This document shows positions 52,621 through 62,198 of a stretch of 64,000 bases of DNA, in pieces. Every line of letters begins with the position of its first letter. The stretch's first letter is position 1. The notes beneath the pieces were generated by a model. The model searched no databases. It was given only the letters and a program-made list of their open reading frames with translations, and was not told where the DNA came from. The translations under genes and the position numbers were made by a program. Origin of the DNA: Streptomyces phaeoluteigriseus (GTDB lineage Bacteria > Actinomycetota > Actinomycetes > Streptomycetales > Streptomycetaceae); NCBI RefSeq assembly GCF_001896135.2, contig NZ_MPOH02000020.1, positions 62,001-126,000 of the forward strand, read 5' to 3'.

Positions 52621-53987
52621 CCGTCGAGTCCGTCAATCCCGTGACGCCCGTGGCACCGGAACTGCGTGAGCCGCCACTGGCCGGTGGTGGGGTTCCGCTT
52701 CTCGGCCACGGCTGGAAGCTCGCCCGCGACCCGCTGGCCTTCATGAGCCAGCTGCGCGACCACGGCGACATCGTCCGCATCAAGCTCGGACCGAAGACGG
52801 TGTACGCCGTCACCACGCCGGCCCTGACCGGGGCCATGGCCCTCAGCCCCGACTACATCATCGCCGGACCGCTGTGGGAGTCCCTGGAAGGGCTGCTCGG
52901 CAAGGAGGGCGTGGCCACCGCCAACGGCCCGCTCCACCGGCGCCAGCGGCGCACCATCCAGCCCGCGTTCCGGCTCGACGCCATCCCCGCCTACGGGCCG
53001 ATCATGGAGGAGGAGACGCGCGCGCTCGTCGAGCGGTGGCAGGGCGGTGAGACGATCGACTGCACCTCGGAATCGTTCCGGATAGCGGTGCGGGTGGCGG
53101 CCCGCTGTCTGCTGCGCGGGCAGTTCATGGACGAGAGGGCCGAGCGGCTGTGCGTCGCGCTCGCCAGCGTCTTCCAAGGTATGTACCACCGGATGGTGGT
53201 GCCGCTCGGACCGCTCTACAGGCTGCCGCTTCCGGCCAACCGCGAATTCAACCGGGCCCTGGCCGATTTACATCTCCTGGTCGACGAGATCGTCGCCGAA
53301 CGCCGGGCATCAGGTCAAAAGCCGGACGATTTGCTGACGGCATTGCTGGAAGCGAAGGACGACAATGGCGACCCGATCGGGGAACAGGAGATCCACGACC
53401 AGGTCGTCGCGATCCTCACCCCCGGCAGCGAAACCATCGCTTCCACGATCATGTCGCTGCTCCTGGTTCTCGCGGACCATCCGGAACAGGCGGACAAGGT
53501 GTGCTCCGAGGTACGGGCTGTCACCGGAGGACGGCCCGTCGCATTCGACGACGTGCGCAAGCTCACGCACACGAACAACGTCGTCATCGAGGCCATGCGT
53601 TTGCGCCCGGCCGTATGGATATTGACGCGGCGGGCAGTCGCCGACACCGAACTCGGTGGCTATCGCATTCCGGCCGGGGCCGACATCGTGTACAGCCCGT
53701 ACGCGATCCAGCGCGACCCGCGGTCCTACGAGCGGCACCTCGAGTTCGACCCCGACCGCTGGCTTCCGGAGCGGTCGAAGGACATCCCGAAGTACGCGAT
53801 GCGGCCGTTCAGCGTGGGCAACCGCAAGTGCCCCAGCGACCACTTCTCGATGGCCCTGCTCACGCTGGTCACGGCGGTGCTCGCGGACGGCTTCCGGTTC
53901 GAGCAGGTCCCCGGCTCGGTCGACGAGACCCGGGTGGGCATCACGCTGCGTCCGCAACGGCTGCGGCTCAAGCCCGTCCCGCGGTGA
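52617..53987 (+). CDS. cyp170A1: Cytochrome P450 CYP170A1-type, albaflavenone synthase
   Basis: The 456-residue P450 has the ExxR motif EAMRLRP and the heme loop FSVGNRKCPS, with cysteine ligand; the glycine after the usual FGxG is altered as in CYP170A1. The I-helix reads ILTPGSETIAST. It oxidises epi-isozizaene to albaflavenone in two steps. S. coelicolor CYP170A1 also has a second, terpene synthase activity; its DDxxD-like motif is present here as DDNGD in LLEAKDDNGDPIG. Overlaps the synthase gene. Confidence 0.93.
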   Translation: MTVESVNPVTPVAPELREPPLAGGGVPLLGHGWKLARDPLAFMSQLRDHGDIVRIKLGPKTVYAVTTPALTGAMALSPDYIIAGPLWESLEGLLGKEGVATANGPLHRRQRRTIQPAFRLDAIPAYGPIMEEETRALVERWQGGETIDCTSESFRIAVRVAARCLLRGQFMDERAERLCVALASVFQGMYHRMVVPLGPLYRLPLPANREFNRALADLHLLVDEIVAERRASGQKPDDLLTALLEAKDDNGDPIGEQEIHDQVVAILTPGSETIASTIMSLLLVLADHPEQADKVCSEVRAVTGGRPVAFDDVRKLTHTNNVVIEAMRLRPAVWILTRRAVADTELGGYRIPAGADIVYSPYAIQRDPRSYERHLEFDPDRWLPERSKDIPKYAMRPFSVGNRKCPSDHFSMALLTLVTAVLADGFRFEQVPGSVDETRVGITLRPQRLRLKPVPR

Positions 53988-54012
53988 GACCGTCCCCGCC
54001 GCCGGCGTGCGT

Positions 54013-54978
54013 TCAGGCGGCCTCCGGGCCCCGGAACGTACGCCGGTAGGCGTTCGGGGTGGTGCCCAGCACCCGCACGAACTGGTGCCGCAGCGCGCCC
54101 GCCGTGCCGAACCCGGTCCGCCAGGCGATCGCGTCCACCGTCTCGTCGGACGCCTCCAGCAGATGCTGGGCGAGCAGTACCCGCTGGCGCAGGAGCCAGC
54201 GGTAGGGCGTCGTGCCGGTCTCCTGCTGGAAGCGGCGGGCGAAGGTGCGCGGCGCCATGTGGGCGCGGGCGGCGAGCTGCTCGACGGTGACCTCCTGGGC
54301 GAGGTGCTGCTCCATCCACGCGAGCACCTCGCCCACGGTGTCGCAGGAAGAGCGCGGCAGCGGCCGCTGGATGTACTGGGCCTGGCCGCCGTCCCGGTGC
54401 GGCGGTACGACCATCCGCCGGGCGATCCCGTTGGCGACCTCGGGCCCCTGCTCCTTGCGCACGAGGTGCAGGCAGGCGTCGATGCCGGCGGCCGTGCCGG
54501 CCGAGGTGATCACCGGGTCCTCGTCGACGTAGAGCACGTCGGGTTCGACGGTCGTGCGCGGGTACTCGCGGGCGAGCTGTTCCGCGTGCCGCCAGTGCAC
54601 CGCGCAGCGCCGCCCGTCCAGGAGCCCCGCCGCGGCCAGCACGAACGCCCCGGAGCACACGCTCAGCACCCGGGTCCCGCGCTCCACCGCCCGGCGCAGC
54701 GCGTCGAGCAGCTCGGGCGGGAACTCCCGGGCCGTGTACGTGTCGCCGGCCGGTACGGCGATCAGGTCGGCGCTCTCCAGCCGTTCGAGCCCGTGTGACG
54801 TGCTCATCGTGAAGCCCGGGTGCGGTGTGGACAGGGTCGGCCCCTCGGCCGAGGCGACGGCGAAGTCGTAGACCGGCAGCCCCTCGTCGCTGCGGTCGAT
54901 GCCGAACACCTCGCAGACGACTCCGAGTTCGAAGGGATGCACGCCGTCGAGGAGGATCGCGGCCACGTTCTTCAGCAT
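54013..54978 (-). CDS. nrdS: GlxA/AraC-family regulator, NrdS-like
   Basis: With the ATG at 54978 (MLKNVAAILLDGVHPFE) the protein has 321 residues: a DJ-1/PfpI-type N-terminal domain (VLSVCSGAFVLAAAGLLDGRR, with the elbow cysteine) and a C-terminal AraC double helix-turn-helix (VTVEQLAARAHMAPRTFARRFQQ, WRTGFGTAGALRHQF). In S. coelicolor an AraC-type gene called nrdS is the last gene of the nrdABS operon; this gene has the same strand and position, 209 bases after nrdB. The target is unknown. Convergent with the P450 gene. Confidence 0.85.
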   Translation of the reverse strand: MLKNVAAILLDGVHPFELGVVCEVFGIDRSDEGLPVYDFAVASAEGPTLSTPHPGFTMSTSHGLERLESADLIAVPAGDTYTAREFPPELLDALRRAVERGTRVLSVCSGAFVLAAAGLLDGRRCAVHWRHAEQLAREYPRTTVEPDVLYVDEDPVITSAGTAAGIDACLHLVRKEQGPEVANGIARRMVVPPHRDGGQAQYIQRPLPRSSCDTVGEVLAWMEQHLAQEVTVEQLAARAHMAPRTFARRFQQETGTTPYRWLLRQRVLLAQHLLEASDETVDAIAWRTGFGTAGALRHQFVRVLGTTPNAYRRTFRGPEAA

Positions 54979-55187
54979 GCCGCCAGTGTGCACCGGAAGT
55001 GGCAGTAATTTGAAGGTGTGCGGCAGTCCTGCCACTGTCATGAGTGTCACGGACGCATGATGCTTACCTCATGAACGCACTCGCCGAAGCTCTCACGGTC
55101 CTGGTCGTCTTCCTCGTCCTCGCGGGTCGCGCTCGTGGGGCTGGCCCACGAACGCCGGATCGACCGCCGACTGCGCGAGGCGCGGAC

Positions 55188-56201
55188 TCAGAAGTCCTCG
55201 TCCAGGTCGACGGTGCCCTCCACCGCGACCTGGTACGCCGACGGACGGCGCTCGAAGAAGTTGGTCAGCTCCTGAACGCCCTGCAACTCCATGAAGGAGA
55301 ACGGGTTCTCCGAGCCGTACACCGGGGCGAAACCGAGGCGGCTCAGCCGCTGGTCGGCGACGCACTCCAGGTACTGGCGCATCGAGTCGGTGTTCATGCC
55401 CGGCAGTCCGTCCCCGCACAGGTCGCGCGCGAACTGCAGCTCGGCCTCGACGGCCTCCCGCAGCATGTCGGTGACCTGCTCCTGGAGCCGGTCGTCGAAC
55501 AGCTCCGGCTCCTCCTTGCGGACGGTGTCGACGACCTCGAACGCGAAGGACATGTGCATGGTCTCGTCACGGAACACCCAGTTGGTGCCGGTGGCGAGGC
55601 CGTGCAGCAGGCCCCGGCCGCGGAACCAGTAGACGTACGCGAAGGCGCCGTAGAAGAACAGGCCCTCGATGCACGCGGCGAAGCAGATCAGGTTGAGCAG
55701 GAAGCGGCGACGGTCGGACATCGACTCCAGCCGGTCCAGCTTCTCCACCGAGTCCATCCAGCGGAAGCAGAACTCGGCCTTCTCACGAATGGAGGGGATG
55801 CTCTCGACCGCGTCGAAGGCGGCGGCGCGGTCCTCCGGGTCGGGGAGGTAGGTGTCCAGCAGGGTCAGATAGAACTGGACGTGCACCGCCTCCTCGAAGA
55901 GCTGCCGGCTCAGGTAGAGCCGCGCCTCGGGGGAGTTGATGTGCTTGTACAGCGTCAGCACCAGGTTGTTCGAGACGATCGAGTCGCCCGTCGCGAAGAA
56001 CGCGACCAGCCGGCCGATCAGATGCTGCTCGGCGGGCGTCAGCTTCGCGAGGTCGGTCACGTCCGAGTGGAGGTCGACCTCCTCGACGGTCCAGGTGTTC
56101 TTGATGGCGTCCCGGTAGCGCTCGTAGAAGTCGGGGTAGCGCATGGGACGCAGGGTCAGCTCGAAGCCCGGGTCGAGGAGATTCTGGTTACGGGTGGTCA
56201 T
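55188..56201 (-). CDS. nrdB: Ribonucleotide reductase class Ia beta subunit
   Basis: The 337-residue protein has the di-iron ligands D (TGDSIV), E-x-x-H (FEEAVHVQF), E (CIEGLF) and DETMH. The radical tyrosine follows four residues after the first histidine (HVQFY). The C-terminal EDF tail would dock on NrdA. It supplies the tyrosyl radical for deoxynucleotide synthesis. ATG shares one base with the nrdA stop (TAATG), so translation is coupled. Confidence 0.95.
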   Translation of the reverse strand: MTTRNQNLLDPGFELTLRPMRYPDFYERYRDAIKNTWTVEEVDLHSDVTDLAKLTPAEQHLIGRLVAFFATGDSIVSNNLVLTLYKHINSPEARLYLSRQLFEEAVHVQFYLTLLDTYLPDPEDRAAAFDAVESIPSIREKAEFCFRWMDSVEKLDRLESMSDRRRFLLNLICFAACIEGLFFYGAFAYVYWFRGRGLLHGLATGTNWVFRDETMHMSFAFEVVDTVRKEEPELFDDRLQEQVTDMLREAVEAELQFARDLCGDGLPGMNTDSMRQYLECVADQRLSRLGFAPVYGSENPFSFMELQGVQELTNFFERRPSAYQVAVEGTVDLDEDF

Positions 56202-58569
56202 TACTGGCAGGCCTCGCAGGACTCGGGGTTCTCAAGGGAGCAGGCGACGGCCTCTTCGGGAGCCGGCTGCCGCACGGGGATGGGGGCTTGGGCCTGGGCG
56301 GCGCGGGCGATGCGGGTCGCCGGGCGCGAGCGCAGGTAGTACGTCGTCTTGAGCCCCGACTTCCAGGCATAGGCGTACATCGAGGAGAGCTTGCCGATGG
56401 TCGGCGTCTCCAGGAAGAGGTTCAGGGACTGCGCCTGGTCCAGATACGGGGTCCGCGCGGCGGCCATGTCGATCAGCCCGCGCTGCGGGATCTCCCACGC
56501 CGTGCGGTACAGCGCCCGTACGTCCTCGGGGATCCAGGTGAACCCCTGGACCGAGCCGCTCGCCTCGCGCAGCGCCTCGCGGGTCCGGGCGTCCCAGACG
56601 CCCAGCTCCTTGAGTTCCCGCACCAGGTAGGAGTTGACCTGAAGGAACTCGCCGGACAGCGTCTCGCGCTTGAACAGGTTGGACACCTGCGGCTCGATGC
56701 ACTCGTACACACCGGCGATCGACGCGATGGTGGCGGTCGGCGCGATGGCCAGGAGCAGCGAGTTGCGCAGGCCGGTCGCCGCGATCCGCTCGCGCAGCGC
56801 CGCCCAGCGCTCCGGCCAGGTGAACTCGACGCCGTAGTGGTCGGGGTGCAGCACGCCACGTGCGGTACGGGTCTTCGCCCAGGCGGGCAGCGGGCCGTTG
56901 CGCTCGGCGAGGTCCGCGGAGGCCTCGTACGCGGCGAGCATGATCCGCTCGGCGATCCGGGTGGAGAGCGCCTTGGCCTCGGGCGAGTCGAAGGGCAGCC
57001 GCAGCTTGAAGAAGACGTCCTGGAGGCCCATCGCGCCCAGACCGACCGGGCGCCAGCGGGAGTTGGAGCGGCCCGCCTGCTCGGTCGGATAGAAGTTGAT
57101 GTCGACGACCCGGTCCAGGAAGGTGACGGCGGTGCGGACGGTCTCGTCCAGCCGCTCCCAGTCGATGACCTCGGTGGCCCCGGGGTCCGTGTCGACGAAC
57201 GCGCCGAGGTTCACCGACCCCAGGTTGCAGACCGCCGTCTCACCGTCGTCGGTGACCTCCAGGATCTCCGTGCACAGGTTCGAGGAGTGGACCACATGGC
57301 CCGGCTCGGCGGTCTGGTTGGCGGTGCGGTTGGCGGCGTCCTTGAAGGTCATCCAGCCGTTGCCGGTCTGCGCGAGGGTGCGCATCATGCGGCCGTACAG
57401 CTCACGCGCCGGGATGGTCTTCCTGGCCAGCCCCTCGGCCTCCGCCGCGCGGTAGGCCGCGTCGAACTCCGCGCCCCACAGGTCGACCAGCTCGGGCACG
57501 TCGGCCGGGGAGAACAGGGACCACTGCCCGTCGTCGTCGACCCGGCGCATGAACTCGTCCGGCACCCAGTGCGCCAGGTTGAGGTTGTGCGTACGGCGGG
57601 CGTCCTCGCCGGTGTTGTCGCGCAGCTCCAGGAACTCCTCGATGTCGGAGTGCCAGGTCTCCAGGTACACCGCGGCCGCGCCCTTGCGCCGGCGCCCTGG
57701 TTCACGGCGGCGACCGAGGCGTCCAGGGTCTTCAGGAACGGCACGATGCCGTTGGAGTGCCCGTTGGTGCCGCGGATGAGCGACCCGCGGGAACGGATGC
57801 GGCTGTACGACAGACCGATGCCGCCGGCGTGCTTGGAGAGGCGGGCGACCTGCTGGTAGCGGTCGTAGATGGAGTCCAGCTCGTCCAGCGGGGAGTCGAG
57901 GAGGTAGCAGGACGACATCTGCGGGTGGCGGGTGCCGGAGTTGAACAGGGTGGGGGAGGAGGGGAGGTAGTCCAGGCGGCTCATCAGCGTGTAGAGCGCG
58001 GCGACCTCGTCGACGGACCTCGTCGTGTCGTCCTCGGCCAGGCCGCTCGCCACGCGCAGCAGGAAGTGCTGGGGCGTCTCGACGACCTTGCGGGTGATCG
58101 GGTGGCGCAGCAGGTAGCGGCTGTGCAGGGTGCGCAGGCCGAAGTAGCCGAAGCGGTCGTCGGCGCCCGTGTCGACCAGCGCGTCGAGCCGGGCCGCGTG
58201 CAGCCGTACGAACTCGGCGGTGCGGTCGGCGATCAGGCCCTCGCGGTGGCCGACGGCGACGGACTCGGTGAAGGTGGTGACGCCCTGGGAGGCGGCCTCC
58301 GCGCGGATCCCGATCGTGAGCAGCCGGGCGGCCAGTTGGGAGTAGGCGGGATCCTCGGAGATCAGACCGGCGGCCGCCTCGGTGGCCAGCTCGCGCAGCT
58401 CCGACTCGTCCGCCCGCGCGGACCGGCCCCGCAGGGCGGCGGCGGCGACCCGGCCGGGGTCGGCGTCGGGAAGGTCGGCGGTCAGCTCGGTCAGCGTCCG
58501 CAGCAGTGCGGTTCCGGGACCGTCGGTCTTCGGGGCTGCTGAAACCGGTTCGGCTGGCGCGATGGTCAC
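56201..58569 (-). CDS. nrdA: Ribonucleotide reductase class Ia alpha subunit, frameshifted
   Basis: I start at GTG 58569 (VTIAPAEPVSAAPKTDG) with GAGGGAGAG upstream. Catalytic features: MSSCYLLDS (first cysteine of the redox pair), NLCTEI (radical cysteine and glutamate), VCNLGSVNLG, and a C-terminal pair in ESCEACQ. The frame breaks at about 57690: NQGGRRKGAAAVYLE is expected, but the sequence reads NQGAGARARP unless one G is added (GGCGGCCGG read as GGCGCCGG). The second frame then continues to 56201. Together ~789 residues. Probably a sequencing error. Confidence 0.93.
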
Positions 58570-58689
58570 GTGGGGCTCTCCCTCGCTCGGCGGGGGCCTT
58601 GCGGAGGGCAGCGGGCAGCACACGAGCGCGGGGCGCGCCGCGTCCACCGGCCCATTCCGCGAGGCCCGGACGTCCAAGCACCCGAGCCG

Positions 58690-58830
58690 GACGGATCGGG
58701 TGCGCTGCCGGCAGGTGCTCGGACTGACCATGCGTGCGCGAAAGCAGAGGAACGCACGCAAGTACACCGTTGCGGGACAGTTCCGGATTCGCACCGGATT
58801 CCCCTGCGGCGGCAGCGAGCACGAGCATAC
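58690..58830 (-). ncRNA. Cobalamin riboswitch ahead of nrdA
   Basis: On the minus strand: GGGAATCCGGTGCGAATCC (58785-58803), CTGTCCCGCAACGGTG (58766-58781), and a B12 box GGTCAGTCCGAGCACCTGC (58711-58729), in the order and spacing of the B12 element. A hairpin GCACCCGA / TCGGGTGC (58678-58703) overlaps its 3' end. In S. coelicolor a B12 riboswitch represses nrdABS when cobalamin supports the class II enzyme. Confidence 0.93.
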
Positions 58831-58939
58831 ATCTTGTGCCGGGCTGCCGCGCGACCCCCAGATGTTGTGTCGGACCGGCTTCGCAGCGTCAACTCGTGGG
58901 GCGATGGGCCCAGTCCTGCGAGCGGGAGCGCGTACGGCG

Positions 58940-58972
58940 GCGGGCCGCCGGGGCGAGGTGCCTCGGCGGCCC
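58940..58972 (-). terminator. Hairpin after the symporter gene
   Basis: CGGGCCGCCGGGGC pairs with GCCTCGGCGGCCCG (one G-T) over a 5-base loop, 36 bases beyond the symporter stop. Confidence 0.8.
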
Positions 58973-59007
58973 GCTGTGGCCTTGGGTGGGGAGACGTTCC
59001 CCTCGCG

Positions 59008-60636
59008 CTAGTGCCCCGCCCCCGCCGTCGCCGGGGGCAGCTCCACCTGGACGCCCGGGTCGCCGGCGTCCGCCGTGTAGTCCGACGGGGACGTCTCGTC
59101 GACACCCTCCGGGGCCTTCAGCGCCTTCATGACGAAGGTCAGCACCACCGTCACCACCACGTTCAGCACGAACGCCGTGAGGCCGATGTAGCCGATCTCG
59201 CCGATGCCGGGGATCTCCTTCGACGAGCCGCCGAAGTGCTTCTGGGTCGGGGAGGCGACGCCGTACGCCGCCACCGTGCCGTAGACCATGCCGACCGCCC
59301 AGCCGGCCAGCAGCGCCCAGCGGTGGAACCAGCGGGTGAACAGGCCGCCGACCAGGGCCGGGAAGGTCTGGAGGATCCAGATGCCGCCCAGCAGCTGGAA
59401 GTTGATGGCGACCGTCTTGTCCATGGTGAGGACGAAGGCCAGCGCGCCCACCTTCACCAGGAGCGAGACCAGTTTGGAGACGCGGGTCTCCTCCCTGGGC
59501 GTGGCGTCCGGCTTGATGAAGTCCTTGTAGATGTTGCGGGTGAAGAGGTTCGCCGCCGCGATGGACATGATCGCCGCCGGCACCAGCGCGCCGATGCCGA
59601 TCGCCGCGAACGCCACGCCCGCGAACCAGTCCGGGAACATGTCCTCGAACAACTGCGGGATCGCCAGCTGCCCGTTGGAGACCTTCACCCCGGCCGCGAT
59701 CGCCATGAAGCCCAGCAGGGCGAGCAGACCGAGCATGAGGGAGTACAGCGGCAGGATCGTGGTGTTGCGGCGGATCACGTCACGGCTGCGCGAGGACAGC
59801 GTCGCGGTGATCGAGTGCGGGTACATGAACAGCGCCAGCGCGGACCCCAACGCCAGCGTGGCGTAGGTCCACTGGCCCGCCTCGCTCGGCACCAGCGAAC
59901 CGCGTGGCGCGCCCGTCGCCGGGTTGGTCTGCGAGAAGGCGTCGCCCGCCTTCGCGAAGATGTCGTCGAACCCGCCCAGCTTGATGGGGATGTAGATGAT
60001 CGCCACCGCGATGACGATGTAGATCAGCGTGTCCTTCACGAACGCGATCAGCGCGGGCGCCCGCAGGCCCGAGGAGTAGGTGTAGGCCGCCAGCACGCCG
60101 AAGGCGATCAGCAGCGGCAGGTCCTTGACGAACCAGTTGGTGTCCTCACCGCCGCCGACACCCATCACGTCCAGCACGGCCTGGATGCCGACCAGTTGAA
60201 GCGCGATGTACGGCATGGTGGCCAGGATGCCGGTGACGGCCACGGCCAGGGACAGGCCCTTGGAGCCGAACCGGCCGCGCACGAAGTCCGAGGTCGTCAC
60301 GTACCCGTGCTTGTGCGACACCGACCACAGGCGCGGCAGGAACGTGAAGATCAGCGGGTAGACGAGGATCGTGTACGGCACCGCGAAGAAGCCCGCCGCG
60401 CCGGCCGCGTAGATCGCCGCCGGGACCGCCACGAACGTATAGGCCGTGTACAGGTCGCCGCCGAGCAGGAACCAGGTGACCCAGGTGCCGAACGACCGGC
60501 CGCCCAGGCCCCATTCGTCGAGACTGTGCTCGTCGTCGGCCCTGCGCCAGCGCGCGGCCAGGAAGCCCATGACGGTGACGGCCAGGAAGAAGAAGATGAA
60601 GACGGCGAGTGCCACGCCGTTCACGCCGCCGTTCAC
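59008..60636 (-). CDS. Sodium:solute symporter (SSS) family protein
   Basis: The 542-residue protein has about 13 transmembrane helices: ALAVFIFFFLAVTVMGFLAA at the start, then GGRSFGTWVTWFLLGGDLYTAYTF, ALALFMYPHSITATLSSRS and IGIGALVPAAIMSIAAANLF, all SSS-type. The substrate is probably a monocarboxylate or similar small anion by family resemblance; it cannot be fixed from sequence. It overlaps its DUF3311 partner gene by four bases. Acidic C-terminal tail. Confidence 0.9.
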   Translation of the reverse strand: MNGGVNGVALAVFIFFFLAVTVMGFLAARWRRADDEHSLDEWGLGGRSFGTWVTWFLLGGDLYTAYTFVAVPAAIYAAGAAGFFAVPYTILVYPLIFTFLPRLWSVSHKHGYVTTSDFVRGRFGSKGLSLAVAVTGILATMPYIALQLVGIQAVLDVMGVGGGEDTNWFVKDLPLLIAFGVLAAYTYSSGLRAPALIAFVKDTLIYIVIAVAIIYIPIKLGGFDDIFAKAGDAFSQTNPATGAPRGSLVPSEAGQWTYATLALGSALALFMYPHSITATLSSRSRDVIRRNTTILPLYSLMLGLLALLGFMAIAAGVKVSNGQLAIPQLFEDMFPDWFAGVAFAAIGIGALVPAAIMSIAAANLFTRNIYKDFIKPDATPREETRVSKLVSLLVKVGALAFVLTMDKTVAINFQLLGGIWILQTFPALVGGLFTRWFHRWALLAGWAVGMVYGTVAAYGVASPTQKHFGGSSKEIPGIGEIGYIGLTAFVLNVVVTVVLTFVMKALKAPEGVDETSPSDYTADAGDPGVQVELPPATAGAGH

Positions 60637-60899
60637 TTCGCCGCACCCCCGCCCTGGTTCCTACGGCCGCGCTGGTCGACCTGCCACAGCTTGTACGCGA
60701 CCACCGTGAGCAGGGTGGAGAGCAGCACCCACAGCATCTGGTACCAGTAGAAGAACGGGATGCCGATGAACGCGGGGTCGGTCTTCGCGTACGAACCGAC
60801 CCACAGCATCGCCACGAAGGGCGCGAACAGGCAGAGGGCGATGACGACGCGCAAAGGCGTCACCACCGGCCCTCCGTTGACTTCTGGGGCTTCTGACAT
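60633..60899 (-). CDS. DUF3311 small membrane protein
   Basis: The 88-residue protein has two helices: LRVVIALCLFAPFVAMLWVG and YQMLWVLLSTLLTVVAYKLW. DUF3311 proteins are encoded directly before SSS symporters in actinobacteria and probably act as an accessory subunit. Its stop overlaps the symporter start (60633-60636). Confidence 0.9.
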   Translation of the reverse strand: MSEAPEVNGGPVVTPLRVVIALCLFAPFVAMLWVGSYAKTDPAFIGIPFFYWYQMLWVLLSTLLTVVAYKLWQVDQRGRRNQGGGAAK

Positions 60900-61017
60900 C
60901 GGGCGGCTCCGTCCCCTCGCAGATCATGTGCAACGCGCACGAAATGTAGGTGACGGATAAAGCCAAGCGGAAGACCTCGTCCGCATATCGGTCCCGTAGG
61001 TCGACGGGGTTGCCGGT

Positions 61018-61060
61018 TTACTCCACGGGTTGCTCCACGGGCCGCTTCAGCCGCACGACG
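61018..61060 (-). pseudogene. Duplicated alternative 3' end of dasR
   Basis: Bases 61034-61060 match 61121-61147, inside the dasR end, at 26 of 27 positions and in the same reading phase. This copy reads VVRLKRPVEQPVE then TAA (61018-61020), while dasR ends VARLKRPVD then TAG. The copies are 87 bases apart; the 60 bases between contain a TCCGGGG / CCCCGGA hairpin (61070-61088). Confidence 0.7.
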
Positions 61061-61116
61061 CTGTGTTGTTCCGGGGGGTGACCCCGGACCCCCAGCCGCC
61101 CTGCTGGACGGTACGC

Positions 61117-61881
61117 CTAGTCCACGGGCCGCTTCAGCCGCGCGACGAACTTGTACCGGTCCCCGCGGTACACCGACCGCACCCACTCCACCGGGAGACC
61201 CTCCCTGTCCACGGAGTGGCGGGACAGCATCAGCATCGGCAGACCGACGTCCGTGCCGAGGAGGCCGGCCTCGCGCGGGGTGGCCAGGGAGGTCTCGATG
61301 GTCTCCTCGGCCTCGGCGAGGTGGACGCCGTAGACCTCGGCGAGCGCGGTGTAGAGGGACGTGTACTTCACCAGTGACCTGCGCAGGGCCGGGAAGCGCT
61401 TGGCCGAGAGGTGGGTGGTCTCGATGGCCATCGGCTCGCCGTTGGCCATGCGCAGCCGCTCGATGCGCAGCACACGGCCGCCCGCGGTGATGTCCAGCAG
61501 CCCGGCGAGCCGGTCGTCGGCCGTGATGTAGCCGATGTCGAGGAGCTGCGAGGTGGGTTCGAGGCCCTGCGCGCGCATGTCCTCGGTGTACGAGGTGAGT
61601 TGCAGCGCCTGGGAGACCTTCGGCTTGGCCACGAAGGTGCCCTTGCCCTGGATGCGCTCCAGCCGGCCCTCGACGACCAGCTCCTGGAGCGCCTGGCGCA
61701 CGGTGGTGCGCGAGGTGTCGAACTCGGCCGCCAGGGTGCGCTCGGGCGGCACCGGGGTGCCGGGCGACTGCGTCTCCGTCATGTCGAGGAGATGCTTCTT
61801 CAGGCGGTAGTACTTGGGCACGCGCGCGGTACGGACGGTCGCCCCACCCTCGTTCTCCGCACTGCTGACGTCGGTGCTCAT
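61117..61881 (-). CDS. dasR: GntR/HutC-family global regulator DasR
   Basis: The 254-residue protein has a GntR winged helix (TLAAEFDTSRTTVRQALQEL, VEGRLERIQGKGTFVAKPK) and a UTRA effector domain (RVLRIERLRMANGEPMAIE, ARLKRPVD at the end). It binds glucosamine-6-phosphate type ligands and controls aminosugar uptake, development and antibiotic genes. It is divergent from dasA, with three dre-type boxes between them. The stop codon is TAG in a CTAG. The tail is duplicated 87 bases downstream. Confidence 0.96.
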   Translation of the reverse strand: MSTDVSSAENEGGATVRTARVPKYYRLKKHLLDMTETQSPGTPVPPERTLAAEFDTSRTTVRQALQELVVEGRLERIQGKGTFVAKPKVSQALQLTSYTEDMRAQGLEPTSQLLDIGYITADDRLAGLLDITAGGRVLRIERLRMANGEPMAIETTHLSAKRFPALRRSLVKYTSLYTALAEVYGVHLAEAEETIETSLATPREAGLLGTDVGLPMLMLSRHSVDREGLPVEWVRSVYRGDRYKFVARLKRPVD

Positions 61882-62027
61882 GTCCTGCCTTCCCGGCTCC
61901 GGGGTGCCGAAGCGGCCGACAGTCCCGTCGGCCGCGGCTCACATCGTGGCACGGGTTCGTCGGCGGGGTATCCAGTGCGGTGACCTCGCGCGGTCCGTGA
62001 TCTCTTCTGTATACCTCCGGGACCTCC

Positions 62028-62043
62028 GTTGGTCTAGTCCAAC
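62028..62043. promoter_or_regulatory. DasR-responsive element 1
   Basis: GTTGGTCTAGTCCAAC is nearly palindromic and fits the dre consensus (TGGTCTAGACCA core). It lies 147 bases upstream of dasR, in position to control its own gene. Confidence 0.8.
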
Positions 62044-62173
62044 ATGTCGGCCGGGGTCGATTGGTTCACTTCCCCGCGAGAGGCCGATACGTGGCCCGCG
62101 AATTGAAAAGTCCCTGCATATCGCGGTCCCGTAACGGACGACTCAACCCCGGTTGAACACCCTTGACAGCCCA

Positions 62174-62189
62174 ATTGGTCTGAGCCAAG
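62174..62189. promoter_or_regulatory. DasR-responsive element 2 in the dasA promoter
   Basis: ATTGGTCTGAGCCAAG fits the dre consensus and starts just after the -35-like TTGACA (62163-62168), so a bound repressor would cover the spacer. Confidence 0.75.
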
Positions 62190-62198
62190 CTCCGGCTT

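Noticed and set aside
55071..55190. A small plus-strand frame (MNALAEALTVLVVFLVLAG) between nrdS and nrdB
   Set aside because: The hydrophobic start is attractive but the frame soon degenerates and overlaps nrdB antisense; a helix-like continuation lies in another frame, so at best it is broken.
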